Shown here: in pieces, positions 1 through 11,398 of the stretch
How the letters are laid out: each line of letters begins with the position of its first letter
Position numbering within the stretch: the first letter of the stretch is position 1
Source of the DNA: Pseudorasbora parva
Taxonomy: Eukaryota > Chordata > Actinopteri > Cypriniformes > Gobionidae
Direction of reading: 5' to 3'
DNA length: 64,000 nt
Assembly (NCBI RefSeq): GCF_024679245.1
Contig: NC_090186.1
Coordinates: forward strand, 37,274,946-37,338,945
The notes under the pieces: generated by a model
Told to the model about the DNA's origin: nothing
The model's database searches: none
Seen by the model: only the letters and a program-made list of their open reading frames with translations
Position numbers and translations under genes: made by a program

Positions 1-325
1 GACAAATATTTGTTGAGGATTTAAAGACTAGAATGTTTTTATTATTTATATTGCAATATTTATTTACTTGCTTAAATGCTTGTGGATGTTTAGTATGAAG
101 ATTAAGCATTGACCTGGTTAGGAAGTGTTGAAAATACATATTTATGAATGCAGTTTGTCAACTTGTTTATGAATGCAAAAACTTATGCATTTCCAATGTA
201 CTGTGGGCTTTTATGAAGCAACCATTCCATAGCATCTTACAACATCTAGTCTTAATATCATATGCAGATGTGGTTTCTCAACTAAATCTTGTTTCAAAGA
301 AGAAGTTTTAGAAACTAATTAACTG

Positions 326-326
<1 letters not shown>
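1..326. other. AT-rich sequence, nothing recognised
   Basis: No coding region, repeat unit or transposon terminus was recognised before the (TA)n tract. Confidence 0.5.

Positions 327-403
<77 letters not shown>
327..403. repeat. (TA)n microsatellite
   Basis: An uninterrupted TA dinucleotide run of about 77 bp is read directly from the sequence. Confidence 0.97.
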
Positions 404-407
<4 letters not shown>

Positions 408-493
408 TATTTATTTTTTGCCAGTGCAAGAATCAGTAAGAAAATATGAACTGATGAATATTTAAAACGGATCCACAAAAAACCTAAGCATCC

Positions 494-2013
494 ATGAAGG
501 CTGTCCTTGAAGGGTCTGAGCCACCATGGCTTCCTGAACTGACTGAGCCACCATGGCTTCCTGAACTGACTGAGCCACCATGGCTTCCTGAACTGACTGA
601 GCCACCATGGCTTCCTGAACTGACTGAGCCACCATGGCTTCCTGAACTGACTGAGCCACCATGGCTTCCTGAACTGACTGAGCCACCATGGCTTCCTGAA
701 CTACCTGAGCCACCATGGCTTCCTGAACTGACTGAGCCACCATGGCTTCCTGAACTGACTGAGCCCCCATGGCTTCCTGAACTGACTGAGCCACCATGGC
801 TTCCTGAACTGACTGAGCCCCCATGGCTTCCTGAACTGCCTGAGCCACCATGGCTTCCTGAACTGACTGAGCCCCCATGGCTTCCTGAACTGACTGAGCC
901 ACCATGGCTTCCTGAACTGACTGAGCCACCATGGCTTCCTGAACTGACTGAGCCACCATGGCTTCCTGAACTGACTGAGCCCCCATGGCTTCCTGAACTG
1001 ACTGAGCCACCATAGCTTCCTGAACTGCCTGAGCCCCCATGGCTTCCTGAACTGACTGAGCCACCATGGCTTCCTGAACTGACTGTGCCCCCATGGCTTC
1101 CTGAACTGCCTGAGTCACCATGGCTTCCTGAACTGACTGAGCCCACGTGGCTTCCTGAACTGACTGAGCCACCATGGCTTCCTGAACTGACTGAGCCACC
1201 ATGGCTTCCTGAACTGACTGAGCCCCCATGGCTTCCTGAACTGACTGAGCCACCATGGCTTCCTGAACTGCCTGAGCCCCCATGGCTTCCTGAACTGACT
1301 GAGCCACCATGGCTTCCTGAACTACCTGAGCCACCATGGTTCCTGAACTGCCTGAGCCACCATGGCTTCCTGAACTGACTGAGCCACCATGGCTTCCTGA
1401 ACTGCTTGAACCACAATGGCTACCGGAACTGCCTAAGCCACCATGGCTTCCTGAACTGACTGAGCCCCCATGGCTTCCTGAACTGACTTAGCCACCATGG
1501 CTTCCTGAACTGACTGAGCCCCCATGGCTTCCTGAACTGACTGAGCCACCACGGCTTCCTGAACTGCCTGAGCCACCATGGCTACATGAGATTCCGGGAC
1601 CTCCATGGTCTCCTGAGCTTCCAGCTCTTTTGTGGTCTCCTGAGCTTCCGGCTCCTCCATGGTCTCCTAAACTTCTCTGGTCTCCATGGTCCTCTGAGCT
1701 GCCATGGTCTCCTGAGCTTCCAGCGCCTCCATGGTCTCCTGAGCTTCCGGCGTGTCCATGGTCTCCTAAACTTCTCTGGTCTCCATGGTCCTCTGAGCTG
1801 CCATGGTCTCCTGAGCTTCCAGCGCCTCCATGGTCTCATGAGCTTCCGGCGTGTCCATGGTCTCCTGAGCTTCCAGCGCCTTCATGGTTTCCTAAACTTC
1901 TGCCATCTCCATGGTCATTTGAGCTGCGTGGTCTCCAGAGCTTCTGGCTCCTACCTGGTCTCCTAAACTTCTGCCGTCTCCATGGTCCTGTGAGCTGCCG
2001 TGGTTTCCTGTAA
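494..2013 (+). pseudogene. Proline-rich nonapeptide-repeat C-terminal part of an LTR-retrotransposon polyprotein, broken
   Basis: In the plus frame each 27-bp unit encodes a nonapeptide of the type PPWLPELTE; the distal block encodes the related PPWSPELPA. I see no protease, reverse transcriptase or integrase, so the 5' part of the element is missing. The frame is broken in two visible places: a TGG-to-TAG change makes a stop at 1013-1015, and a one-base deletion in the CATGGTTCC unit near 1340 shifts the frame, after which the repeat continues in frame 1 to 2013. The position directly before a polypurine tract and LTR suggests the 3' end of a Ty3/Gypsy-like pol or an accessory ORF. The function of the repeat is unknown to me. 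It could also be read as a noncoding minisatellite that expanded inside the element. Confidence 0.6.
518..2012 (+). repeat. 27-bp minisatellite of an LTR element
   Basis: The core unit CCACCATGGCTTCCTGAACT plus GACTGAG (27 bp) is tandemly repeated about 40 times from 518 to 1590. From about 1591 to 2012 the period is still 27 bp but the unit diverges to a CCATGGTCTCCTGAGCTTCC type. Because 27 is a multiple of three and the units lack stops, long open frames appear on both strands. Only the plus frame is meaningful, since the polypurine tract and LTR downstream fix the element's orientation. Confidence 0.93.
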
Positions 2014-2130
2014 CACTGGCACCACCCTGGAGGCTTCCCAGCATGTCGGCAGAGCCCGGATCACCTGCCACGTTCCTCAAGGACTCCAGAATCCCCGGTT
2101 GAACTCCTTTTGGCACGAGGCCACGCCTTC

Positions 2131-2143
2131 TGGGAGGGGAAGG
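2131..2143 (+). other. Polypurine tract of an LTR retrotransposon
   Basis: TGGGAGGGGAAGG lies three bases before the LTR start. This is the usual site of plus-strand priming in LTR retroelements and sets the element's orientation as plus. Confidence 0.7.
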
Positions 2144-2146
2144 TAA

Positions 2147-2462
2147 TGTCACAGTTCTGCTTGTGTTTTGGACTTTACGTTTGTATTTTGATCTCTTTCC
2201 TGTGTTCCTTTCTTCAGTTTCAAGCCTGTCCTTTGTTCCTTTGGTTACTCTCGTTAGTTCACTTGTCCCAGCTGCGTCTAGTTAATTATCTTGTTTCTGT
2301 TCACTAAGTTGCACCCTCACCTTCAGTCTTTGTCTAGTCACTGTTATGTTAAAGTGTGTTTCCCTGGTCATCTATCTTTTCCTGAGCAACATTATTAAAG
2401 TTTCAGTTTGGATTATGATCTTCAGTTTCTTCAGTTTGTTCCTGGTTCCCAATAGCGTTACA
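2147..2462 (+). mobile_element. 3' LTR, Ty3/Gypsy-like
   Basis: The 316-bp segment starts TGTCACAG and ends GCGTTACA, obeying the TG...CA rule. It is immediately preceded by a polypurine tract and contains an ATTAAA-type polyadenylation signal near 2394. No matching 5' LTR is present in the window, so the copy is 5'-truncated and no target duplication can be scored. Confidence 0.72.
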
Positions 2463-3024
2463 GTCGTAACCAGTGAGTAGAATTCATTCTGTATTTTTTG
2501 CTAAGAAAATGCAATAATATTTGACAAAGATGTGCAAACAAATCAAGGAGTGTGTAACTGTGTAAAACAAAACATTGAAGCTCTTGCTCTTTCCTTCCTG
2601 CTCCTGAAAGCAGATACTGAACAGCTGAATGTATGGGGGAAGTCTCTAAACCCCTTTCACACTCATTCATTAAAACAAATTAATCTATCTGCAAGTTTTG
2701 TCACCCAAGGCCATGCACATGTAAAATCACTGGAGAAAACAGTGCTTGGCTGGAGTAAGAGAAACACTAATTATAGTGAACACTGTCCAAACATGAATGA
2801 TTTTCAGTCTGAAACTTGGAAAAAGACAAATCGTTTGGAAAAATTCACTAGACATGAACTGTGCCTGCTGATTGAGCTGTTTATTTGCATGCTGACCACA
2901 TTGTTTTAGTGCCTAGTTCTCTGAAGGAATAATGCAAATCAGGCAACAGTGCAGACTCTCCCACAAAATATGTGCTAAACACAATTCATGTAATGCCTCA
3001 GATTCACATCTTAAAGATCTATGA
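2463..3024. other. No recognised feature
   Basis: AT-rich sequence. An open frame of 125 codons (2532-2909, plus) shows no motif and no coding bias that I can see, so I treat it as chance. Confidence 0.5.
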
Positions 3025-3262
3025 GCATTATATAAAAAAATATCCTGGCTAATCCAAGTATTATAATGGATGGCAGCCCAAAATTTGAACACCAAATAAG
3101 TTCATCCATTGCCTTCTGAAGCGAATCGATTGGTTTGTGTAAGAAAAATATCCATATTAAACACATTATAAAGTTGAATATCTAGCTAGATGTATGAAGT
3201 TACACTTTCTTTGTAAGTTGAATATGGGAGGTGGAATGATGGAAGCTAGATATTTTACTTCA
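3025..3262 (+). mobile_element. Truncated MITE related to the 26.6-kb copy
   Basis: Segments such as TCCTGGCTAAT, GGCAGCCCAAAATT and TGTGTAAGAAAAATATCCAT match the interior of the element at 26640-27359. Both terminal parts are missing. Confidence 0.6.
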
Positions 3263-3274
3263 CATATTTATTAA

Positions 3275-3788
3275 AGGGTTAGTTTTCCCAAAAATGAAAT
3301 TTATGTCATTATGTCATTATGTCATATCCACACCCGTAAGAATCAAATTCGAATGGTTTTGAATCAGCGTATGGATTCGACAAACTGCTGAAACCATGTG
3401 ACATTGGCGATCCGAATCATAAATCAATACGCTGATTCATAACCATTTGAATCTTTATTTAAGGATTGAAAACAAATATGGAAGAGAAGACAATACTGAA
3501 TAAAGTCGTAGTTTTTGTTATTTTGACCAAAATGTATTTTCGATGGTTCAAGAGATTCTAATTAACTATCTGATGTCACATATGGACTACGCTGATGATT
3601 TTATTACCTTTCTGGACATGGACAGTATAGTGTGCATACACTTTTTTTGAAGGAACAGAAAAGCTCTCAGACTAAATCTAAAATATCTTAAACTGTTTTC
3701 CGAAGATGAACAGAGGTCTTACGGATGTGGAACGACATTAGGGTGAGTCATTAATGACATAAATTAAATTTTTGGGTGAACTTATCGT
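3275..3788. mobile_element. TTAA-flanked MITE (GGTTAGTT/CACCC family)
   Basis: The left terminus AGGGTTAGTTTTCCCAAAAA and the right terminus TTTTTGGGTGAAC are inverted. Both are flanked by TTAA (3271-3274 and 3789-3792). TTAA duplication is typical of piggyBac and Kolobok superfamilies; which one applies cannot be decided here. The interior has a loose inverted repeat around GAATCAGCGTATGG. Confidence 0.7.
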
Positions 3789-3792
3789 TTAA

Positions 3793-4619
3793 AAAGAAGT
3801 TATTCTGTGACGTCATTAACCAACACGGTTGAATAACAGATTTGCGATAATACAGTTTCGGGAAACAGTCGTGCACTATAGTTATCAGAGTCACTTTGTT
3901 GTATGTAAAATGCATCCCAAAGCGTTACTGATAGACTAGAGAGGCTCTGCAACAATGCCAAATATGTGAATATTCATGAATAAAAACCCATCTAGTAGAC
4001 CCCAAAAAATAAATCAAGACTTTGTTAAAGGGCACAATAGATCTTTAATATTAAAAGTTAAAAAAAGTGCATTTTTGTTTAGCCTGGCTAGCAGACGTGT
4101 CCAACATCTGTGTTCAGTCAGTTATCAGGATTCACAGCAACCCTGACTTTCAACCGCAATACTCTTGGCAATCCAAGCTGAATCCTTGCGGATATGTTCT
4201 ACAGCTTCATCTTCCTGTTCTGGGACTTTAAAATTCATCATCAAGCTTGCTTTTCATTATGAATACCTGACAGACTTGGGAAATGGGTTTTAGAGAAGTC
4301 AGAAGCAATAGATTTTGAAATGTGTCGCTTTTTTATAGTATCTGTCTGTCTTCAAATCGAGTGCACAGATGGTGGTAGCGGAAAGAATCTGATCTCATAG
4401 CACAAGGTGCTGGTTTTGAAACATCTACTGAATTTCAAGTAACCGAGTCAATCTCTTAAAGAAGATCTCACACGCTGAAAAAAGTCCACAGTGTTCCTCA
4501 ACAAGGATGGACACACCATTCACAGGTTCCACAGGTATAGGAAATGTAAATGTGTGTTGTCACCCAAAAGGAAAACCAATGGTATTAGAGCTGTTGTGCT
4601 TTAGCACACATGCTGTAGC
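3793..4619. other. No recognised feature
   Basis: No ORF with motifs, tandem repeat or element terminus was recognised before the Tc1 insertion. Confidence 0.4.
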
Positions 4620-4621
4620 TA

Positions 4622-6241
4622 CAGTGCCTTGGGAAAATATCCGGCCCCCTTGAACTTTGCAAACTTTTACCAGATTTCAGGCTTCAAACATAATGATATG
4701 AAACTGTATTTTTTTTGTGAAGAATCAACAACAAGTGGGACACAATCATGAAGAGGAACGAAATTTACTGGATATTTCAAACTTTTTTAACAAATCAAAA
4801 CTGAAAAATTGGGCGTGCAAAATTATTCGGCCCCCTTAAGTTAATACTTTGTAGCGCCACCTTTTGCTGCGATTAAGTCGCTTGGGGTATGTCTCTATCA
4901 GTTTTGCACATCGAGAGACTGACATTTTTGCCCATTCCTCCTTGCAGAACAGCTCGAGCTCAGTGAGGTTGGATGGAGAGCGTTTGTGAACAGCAGTTTT
5001 CAGTTCTTTCCACAGATTCTCGATTGGATTCAGGTCTGGACTTTGACTTGGCCATTCTAACACCTGGATATGTTTATTTTTGAACCATTCCATTGTAGAT
5101 TTTGCGTTATGTTTTGGATCATTGTCTCGTTGGGAAGAGAAATCTCCGTCCCAGTCTCAGGTCTTTTGCAGACTCCTTCAGGTTTTCTTCCAGAATGGTC
5201 CTGTATTTGGCTCCATCCCTCTTCCCATCAATTTTAACCATCTTCCCTGTCCCTGCTGAAGAAAAGCAGGCCCAAACCATGATGCTGCCACCACCATGTT
5301 TGACAGTGGGGATGGTGTGTTCAGGGTGATGAGCTGTGTTGCTTTTACGCCAAACATAACGTTTTGCATTGTTGCCAAAAAGTTCAATTTTGGTTTCATC
5401 TGACCAGAGCACCTTCTTCCACGTTTGGTGTGTCTCCCAGGTGGCTTGTGGCAAACTTTAAACAACACTTTTTATGGATATCTTTAAGAAATGGCTTTCT
5501 TTCCACTCTTCTATAAAGGCCAGATTTGTGCAGTATACGACTGATTGTTGTCCTATGGACAGAGTCTCCCACCTCAGCTGTGGATCTCTGCAGTTCATCC
5601 AGAGTGATCCTGGGCCTCTCGGCTGCATCTCTGATCAGTCTTCTCCTTGTATGAGCTGAAAGTTTAGAGGGACGGCCAGGTCTTGGTAGATTTTGCAGTG
5701 GTCTGATACTCCTTCAATTTCAATATGTTTGCTTGCACAGTGCTCCTTGGGATGTTTAAAGCTTGGGAAATCTTTTTGTATCCAAATCCGGCTTTAAACT
5801 TCTCCACAACAGTATCTCAGACTTGACTGGTGTGTTCCTTGTTCTTCATGATGCTCGCTGCGCTTTAAACGGACCTCTGAGACTATCACAGTGCAGGTGC
5901 ATTTATACAAAGACTTGATTACACACAGGTGGATTCTATTCATCATCATAAGTCATTCAGGTCAACATTGGATCATTCAGAGATCCTCACTGAACTTCTG
6001 GAGAGAGTTTGCTGCACTAAAAGTAAAGGGGCCGAATAATTTTGCACGCCCACATTTTTCAGTTTTTGATTTGTTAAAAAAGTTTGAAATATCCAATAAA
6101 TTTCATTCCACTTCATGATTGTGTCCCATTTGTTGTTGTTTCTTCACAAAAAATTACAGTTTTATATCATTATGTTTGAAGCCTGAAATGTGGCAAAAGG
6201 TAGCAAAGTTCAAGGTGGCCGAATATTTTCGCAAGGCACTG
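4622..6241 (-). mobile_element. Tc1/mariner element, nearly full length, inactive
   Basis: The 1620-bp element is flanked by TA (4620-4621, 6242-6243), the Tc1/mariner target duplication. The ends CAGTGCCTTGGGAAAATAT and ATATTTTCGCAAGGCACTG are inverted. A second internal inverted pair (GGGCGTGCAAAATTATTCGG near 4811 and its complement near 6030) gives an inverted/direct-repeat TIR arrangement about 220 bp deep. The transposase lies on the minus strand and is broken. Confidence 0.95.
4836..5849 (-). pseudogene. Tc1-family transposase, disrupted
   Basis: This encoded a DDE transposase that would bind the element's TIRs and catalyse cut-and-paste transposition. Reading from the ATG at 5849, a TGA interrupts codon 11. 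The paired helix-turn-helix region (5850-5460) is degenerate but keeps an RPGRP motif. The next segment (5454-5119) has the LWSDET motif with the first catalytic Asp and a GGGSIMVW block. The FQRDNDPKH motif (second Asp) follows in a different frame, so a one-base frameshift lies near 5125-5140. The last segment (5093-4836) carries [15 protein letters not shown] with the catalytic Glu. Total length matches the usual 340 residues. A stop and a frameshift make it nonfunctional. Confidence 0.93.
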
Positions 6242-6243
6242 TA

Positions 6244-6873
6244 CGTTGAGCTTTGGCAGTCTTTTAGGATATTCAAGTTTTAATTTGAGTCAAATGTTCA
6301 TCTGCCCGTGTAACTTTCTGCCTCCTCTCTACTGTCTATAAAATATGCAAAACATTTTATATGGCATGAGAATAAAGCATGAGAGTGTGCAGTAAAGACT
6401 GTCTTAATGAATTATATTACTATAAACTTTTAAGATATTACTAAGTATAGAACAGTTTTGAACTGAAGATTAATTATTATTGTAATATTACACTGTAAAT
6501 ACAGAAAAAAACTGCTATAGTTTAATTTTGTGGATTCCTGAACTTTACTTTCAGTGTTGTTATTTTTAAATTGAATTATTATTATTTTTATTATTGTTAA
6601 ATACATTTTCGAAGAACTATGTTGCGCTGTCAAACTATTTTGAAGTATAATAAAATAATTAAAAGTAAAACTTGAAATACTTTTCATTTTAAATAAATAG
6701 AATATAGAAAAGTAATTAATGACAAAAATACAAAATCAAAATTATAAAATAATAAAAGCTATTTCAAAATAGCAATTTTTCTTTTTTTTGTCTTTTGAGA
6801 GGTGTCAGTGGTGTGTTGTGGGCGACCAATAGGATTGAAGATGCTGGAGCTGATGTGATCCGTACATATCCTG
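6244..6873. other. AT-rich, nothing recognised
   Basis: Low-complexity AT-rich sequence without a recognisable element or ORF. Confidence 0.5.
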
Positions 6874-7261
6874 CACTGTAAAAAATTATTTAGAAAATTG
6901 GTTGCCTTAAAAATTTGAGTTCATTGAAATAAAAATTTTGAGTTAATACAATTAACATTTTTTGAGATCCGACAACCTTTATTAAAATATTGTTAAAAGA
7001 TTTTGTAAGCATATTGGGTAATAGTGTGTTTTTTCTTTCTGATGACGCAGTGAATGATGCCAAATTGTGCTATTTTCATGATTTATCAATTTTTTTGTGG
7101 TTCAGATACAATAATATTTTGAGTTTCTCTGTATTAAACAAATTTCCTTCATTGTATCAACTCATAATTTTAATTTCAATAAACTCAAAATTTGAAGGCA
7201 ACCAGGTTACTTACTTTTTTTAAGTTAAACCAACAAAAAAACAACATATTTTTTTACAGTG
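6874..7261 (+). mobile_element. CACTGTAAAAA MITE, copy 1
   Basis: The ends CACTGTAAAAAATTATTT and ATATTTTTTTACAGTG are inverted. The body matches the copy at 27461-27817 in the opposite orientation (shared GCATATTGGGTAATAGTGTG and GGTTCAGATACAATAATATT). No clear target duplication is visible. The CACTG end recalls CACTA/EnSpm or other TA-type MITEs, so the superfamily is left open. Confidence 0.82.
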
Positions 7262-8164
7262 TGTGAGATACTTCAATCGACCATTAGCCAGATGGAGGAG
7301 TTCATGTTGCTTTGAGTGATTTCACTGTTCTATACAATTCATCTCTCCCCACAAATAGGCATGTAATAAAAAAATGAACATGCCAGCCAGAAATTGTCAA
7401 CAAACTGCGTGAGTTTGACTTGTGCATTGATAATCATCTTGTTTTTGATGTGTTGCAATGTATATACAAATGCTTCCCCCTGCAGAGTACAGGATTCGTT
7501 TTAGCTGCATGAAAATAAACTGACATAATGACATCCTATTTTCACTGGCAATACATTTCATACATTTATGAGGTTTTCAAAAGCATTGCCCAGTTGCACA
7601 TCCATTGGCAGGCTACATCCCAGTGACCTCCAGCAATGAAACTGCTGTCAAGAGTGAGTGTGGCTTAAATTTGTATTACAGGTACATCCTTTTAGAGAAT
7701 TTGCAATGTCAAACAGGTTTGGCCTGTTGAATGTGTTTCCATAAACACAGGTGAAGTACACAGCATGCTTTCATATTTTATGGACTCCTCTGGCCCTGAT
7801 GCTTTTATCATCCTCTCACATGGACAATGACTGCATCACTATAACACAGCATAGGGCCAGCTGTCCCCTGAGAGCACGATTGCACTGTAATTTGGATTTG
7901 ATTTATTTTCCCTTTCGGATATCAAATGGAAGAAGGTCACCTGTCAGGGTTATTGATGTGTTTTTGAATCTATAATTAGTTGTACCAGGGGGGATTCATG
8001 ATGGCTACAGGAAGACAGAGGATAAATATGGAATAAAAAAAGTTCACCTTCTACCAACTCCATAGCCATTGTCAGTATTTGAAGCTGTTGTTCATTACTA
8101 TGCAAATCTGTTTTTTTTACTGGATTCAGTGACACATGAAAATGCTAAGCAGGGGTTTGGCTGG
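7262..8164. other. No recognised feature
   Basis: Apparently single-copy sequence. No ORF with motifs was found. Confidence 0.4.
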
Positions 8165-10703
8165 TAAGTTAATTTGGTATTTAATTGTGCTTTGAGTATT
8201 TGCAGATGTTTCTGTATTTGGTTGTGTTGTGAGTATTTGCAGGTGTTTCTGTATTTGGTTGTGTTGTGAGTATTTGCTGGTGTTTCTGTATTTGGTTGTG
8301 TTGTGAGTATTTGCTGGTGTTTCTGTATTTGGTTGTGTTGTGAGTATTTGCTGGTGTTTCTGTATTTGGTTGTGTTGTGAGTATTTGCAGATGTTTCTGT
8401 ATTTGGTTGTGTTGTGAGTATTTGCAGGTGTTTCTGTATTTGGTTGTGTTGTGAGTATTTGCTGGTGTTTCTGTATTTCGTTGCGTTGTGAGTATTTGCA
8501 GGTATTTCTGTATTTGGTTGCGTTGTGAGTATTTGCAGGTATTTCTGTATTTGGTTATGTTGTGAGTATTTGCAGATATTTCTGTATTTGGTTATGTTGT
8601 GAGTATTTGCAGGTATTTCTGTATTTGGTTATGTTGTGAGTATTTGCAGGTGTTTCTGTATTTGGTTGTGTTGTGAGTATTTGCAGGTGTTTCTGTATTT
8701 GGTTGTGTTGTGAGTATTTGCAGGTGTTTCTGTATTTGGTTGTGTTGTGAGTAGTTGCAGGTGTTTCTATATTTGGTTCTGTTGTGAGTATTTGCAGGTG
8801 TTTCTGTATTTGGTTGTGTTGTGAGTATTTGCAGGTGTTTTTGTATTTGGTTGTGTTGTGAGTATTTGCAGGTGTTTCTGTATTTGGTTGTGTTGTGAGT
8901 ATTTGCAGGTGTTTCTGTATTTGGTTGTGTTGTGAGTATTTGCAGGTGTTTCTGTATTTGGCTGTGTTGTGAGTATTTGCAGGTGTTTCTGTATTTGGTT
9001 GTGTTGTGAGTATTTGCAGGTGTTTCTGTATTTGGTTGTGTTGTGAGTATTTGCTGGTGTTTCTGTATTTGGTTGTGTTGTTGTGAGTATTTGCTGGTGT
9101 TTCTGTATTTGGTTGTGTTGTGAGTATTTGCAGGTGTTTCTATATTTGGTTGTGTTGTGAGTATTTGCAGGTGTTTCTGTATTTGGTTATTTGGTTGTGT
9201 TGTGAGTATTTGCAGGTGTTTCTGTATTTGGTTGTGTTGTGAGTATTTGCTGGTGTTTCTGTATTTGGTTGTGTTGTGAGTATTTGCTGGTGTTTCTGTA
9301 TTTGGTTGTGTTGTGAGTATTTGCTGGTGTTTCTGTATTTGGTTGTGTTGTGAGTATTTGCAGATGTTTCTGTATTTGGTTGTGTTGTGAGTATTTGCAG
9401 GTGTTTCTGTATTTGGTTGTGTTGTGAGTATTTGCTGGTGTTTCTGTATTTGGTTGCGTTGTGAGTATTTGCAGGTATTTCTGTATTTGGTTGCGTTGTG
9501 AGTATTTGCAGGTATTTCTGTATTTGGTTATGTTGTGAGTATTTGCAGGTATTTCTGTATTTGGTTATGTTGTGAGTATTTGCAGGTGTTTCTGTATTTG
9601 GTTGTGTTGTGAGTATTTGCAGGTGTTTCTGTATTTGGTTGTGTTGTGAGTATTTGCAGGTGTTTCTGTATTTGGTTGTGTTGTGAGTAGTTGCAGGTGT
9701 TTCTATATTTGGTTCTGTTGTGAGTATTTGCAGGTGTTTCTGTATTTGGTTGTGTTGTGAGTATTTGCAGGTGTTTCTGTATTTGGTTGTGTTGTGAGTA
9801 TTTGCAGGTGTTTCTGTATTTGGTTGTGTTGTGAGTATTTGCAGGTGTTTCTGTATTTGGCTGTGTTGTGAGTATTTGCAGGTGTTTCTGTATTTGGTTG
9901 TGTTGTGAGTATTTGCAGGTGTTTCTGTATTTGGTTGTGTTGTGAGTATTTGCTGGTGTTTCTGTATTTGGTTGTGTTGTTGTGAGTATTTGCTGGTGTT
10001 TCTGTATTTGGTTGTGTTGTGAGTATTTGCAGGTGTTTCTATATTTGGTTGTGTTGTGAGTATTTGCAGGTGTTTCTGTATTTGGTTGTGTTGTGAGTAT
10101 TTGCAGGTGTTTCTGTATTTGGTTGTGTTGTGAGTATTTGCAGGTGTTTCTGTATTTGGTTGTGTTGTGAGTATTTGCAGGTGTTTCTGTGTTTGGTTGT
10201 GTTGTGAGTATTTGCAGGTGTTTCTATATTTGGTTGTGTTGTGAGTATTTGCAGGTGTTTCTGTATTTGGTTGTGTTGTGAGTGTTGTGAGTATTTGCAG
10301 GTGTTTCTGTATTTGGTTGTGTTGTGAGTATTTGCAGGTGTTTCTGTATTTGGTTGTGTTGTGAGTATTTGCAGGTCTTTCTTTATTTGGTTGTGTTGTG
10401 AGTATTTGCTGGTGTTTCTGTATTTGGTTTTGTTGTGAGTATTTGCAGGTGTTTCTGTATTTGGTTGTGTTGTGAGTATTTGCTGGTGTTTCTGTATTTG
10501 GTTGTGTTGTGAGTATTTGCTGGTGTTTCTATATTTGGTTGTGTTGTGAGTATTTGCAGGTGTTTTTTGTATTTGGTTGTGTTGTGAGTATTTGCAGTTG
10601 TTTGTATTTGGTTGTGTTGTAAGTATTTGCAGTTGTTTGTATTTGGTTGCGCTGTGAGTATTTGCTGCTGTTTCTTTTTTTATTGTGTTGTGAGTATTTG
10701 CAA
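8165..10703. repeat. 37-bp minisatellite, about 68 units, with higher-order repeat
   Basis: The unit is GTATTTGCAGGTGTTTCTGT plus ATTTGGTTGTGTTGTGA (37 bp). Private variants recur at a fixed long distance: GTAGTTGCAG at 8751 and 9687; TTTGGCTGTG near 8957 and 9856; the expanded GTTGTGTTGTTGTGAG near 9073 and 9972. This shows a secondary tandem duplication of a block of roughly 24-26 units. Confidence 0.96.
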
Positions 10704-11398
10704 TGACAAAATATCAGACAAAAATCAGACAATGACAGGAGCAGAAATGGGCATAAATACATGGAAATGTACTTAAAATACAAATACAAAATACTGTGAG
10801 GAAAAAATTATTTAAATACAAATACAAAATACTGTGTGGAAAAATGTATTTAAATACAAATACAGTATTTTGTATTTTGAAAATACACCAAATACATGTG
10901 AAATTGGCAATTCAGTGAAGGTATCCATATTAGGCTGTAATCTATCTGGGCCTATTCTGAATGCCAAAAAGCATTTAGATGTGTGCAACTGCTTAGAAAC
11001 TTTCGTTTTCAATTTGAATTTGAATTTCGGCAGTTTGAATTTAGCGGCAGTTATAATAACACAAATTACGTCAATAACTCATTCGCCCTCACTTCTTTTT
11101 CCACTCCAACATTCCAATTATTCCTGCCCACTAAAAGCTGCACAGATATATGTGCTTACCCCGATAGGCCTATCTATGTAAATGATTTAGAAAAAGTTCC
11201 ATCGATTCACATTTTATATTATTGCTACGAATCTACGATATGTATTGTCATATGATATCACTCATCCCTAACATGCAGTAACGTTAATACTTCAAACACA
11301 TTTGACAAGCTACTTTAATCAACAAGTAGAATTGACCATGACATCCTCACCTTATTCCAACAATTTTGTAAAGTTGCCGATCCAAGGCTGGGTTGTAC

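Noticed and set aside
462..1416. Long minus-strand open frames of about 300 codons (AQSVQEAMV- and GSVSSGSHG-type repeats)
   Set aside because: They are antisense readings of the 27-bp minisatellite, whose 3n period keeps all frames open. The LTR and polypurine tract place the element on the plus strand.
2532..2909. 125-codon plus-strand open frame
   Set aside because: No motif, ordinary AT-rich composition and no splice or promoter context, so probably chance.
8165..10703. CRISPR-like regularity of the 37-bp repeats
   Set aside because: The units are contiguous without unique spacers, which makes it a minisatellite in a vertebrate genome.
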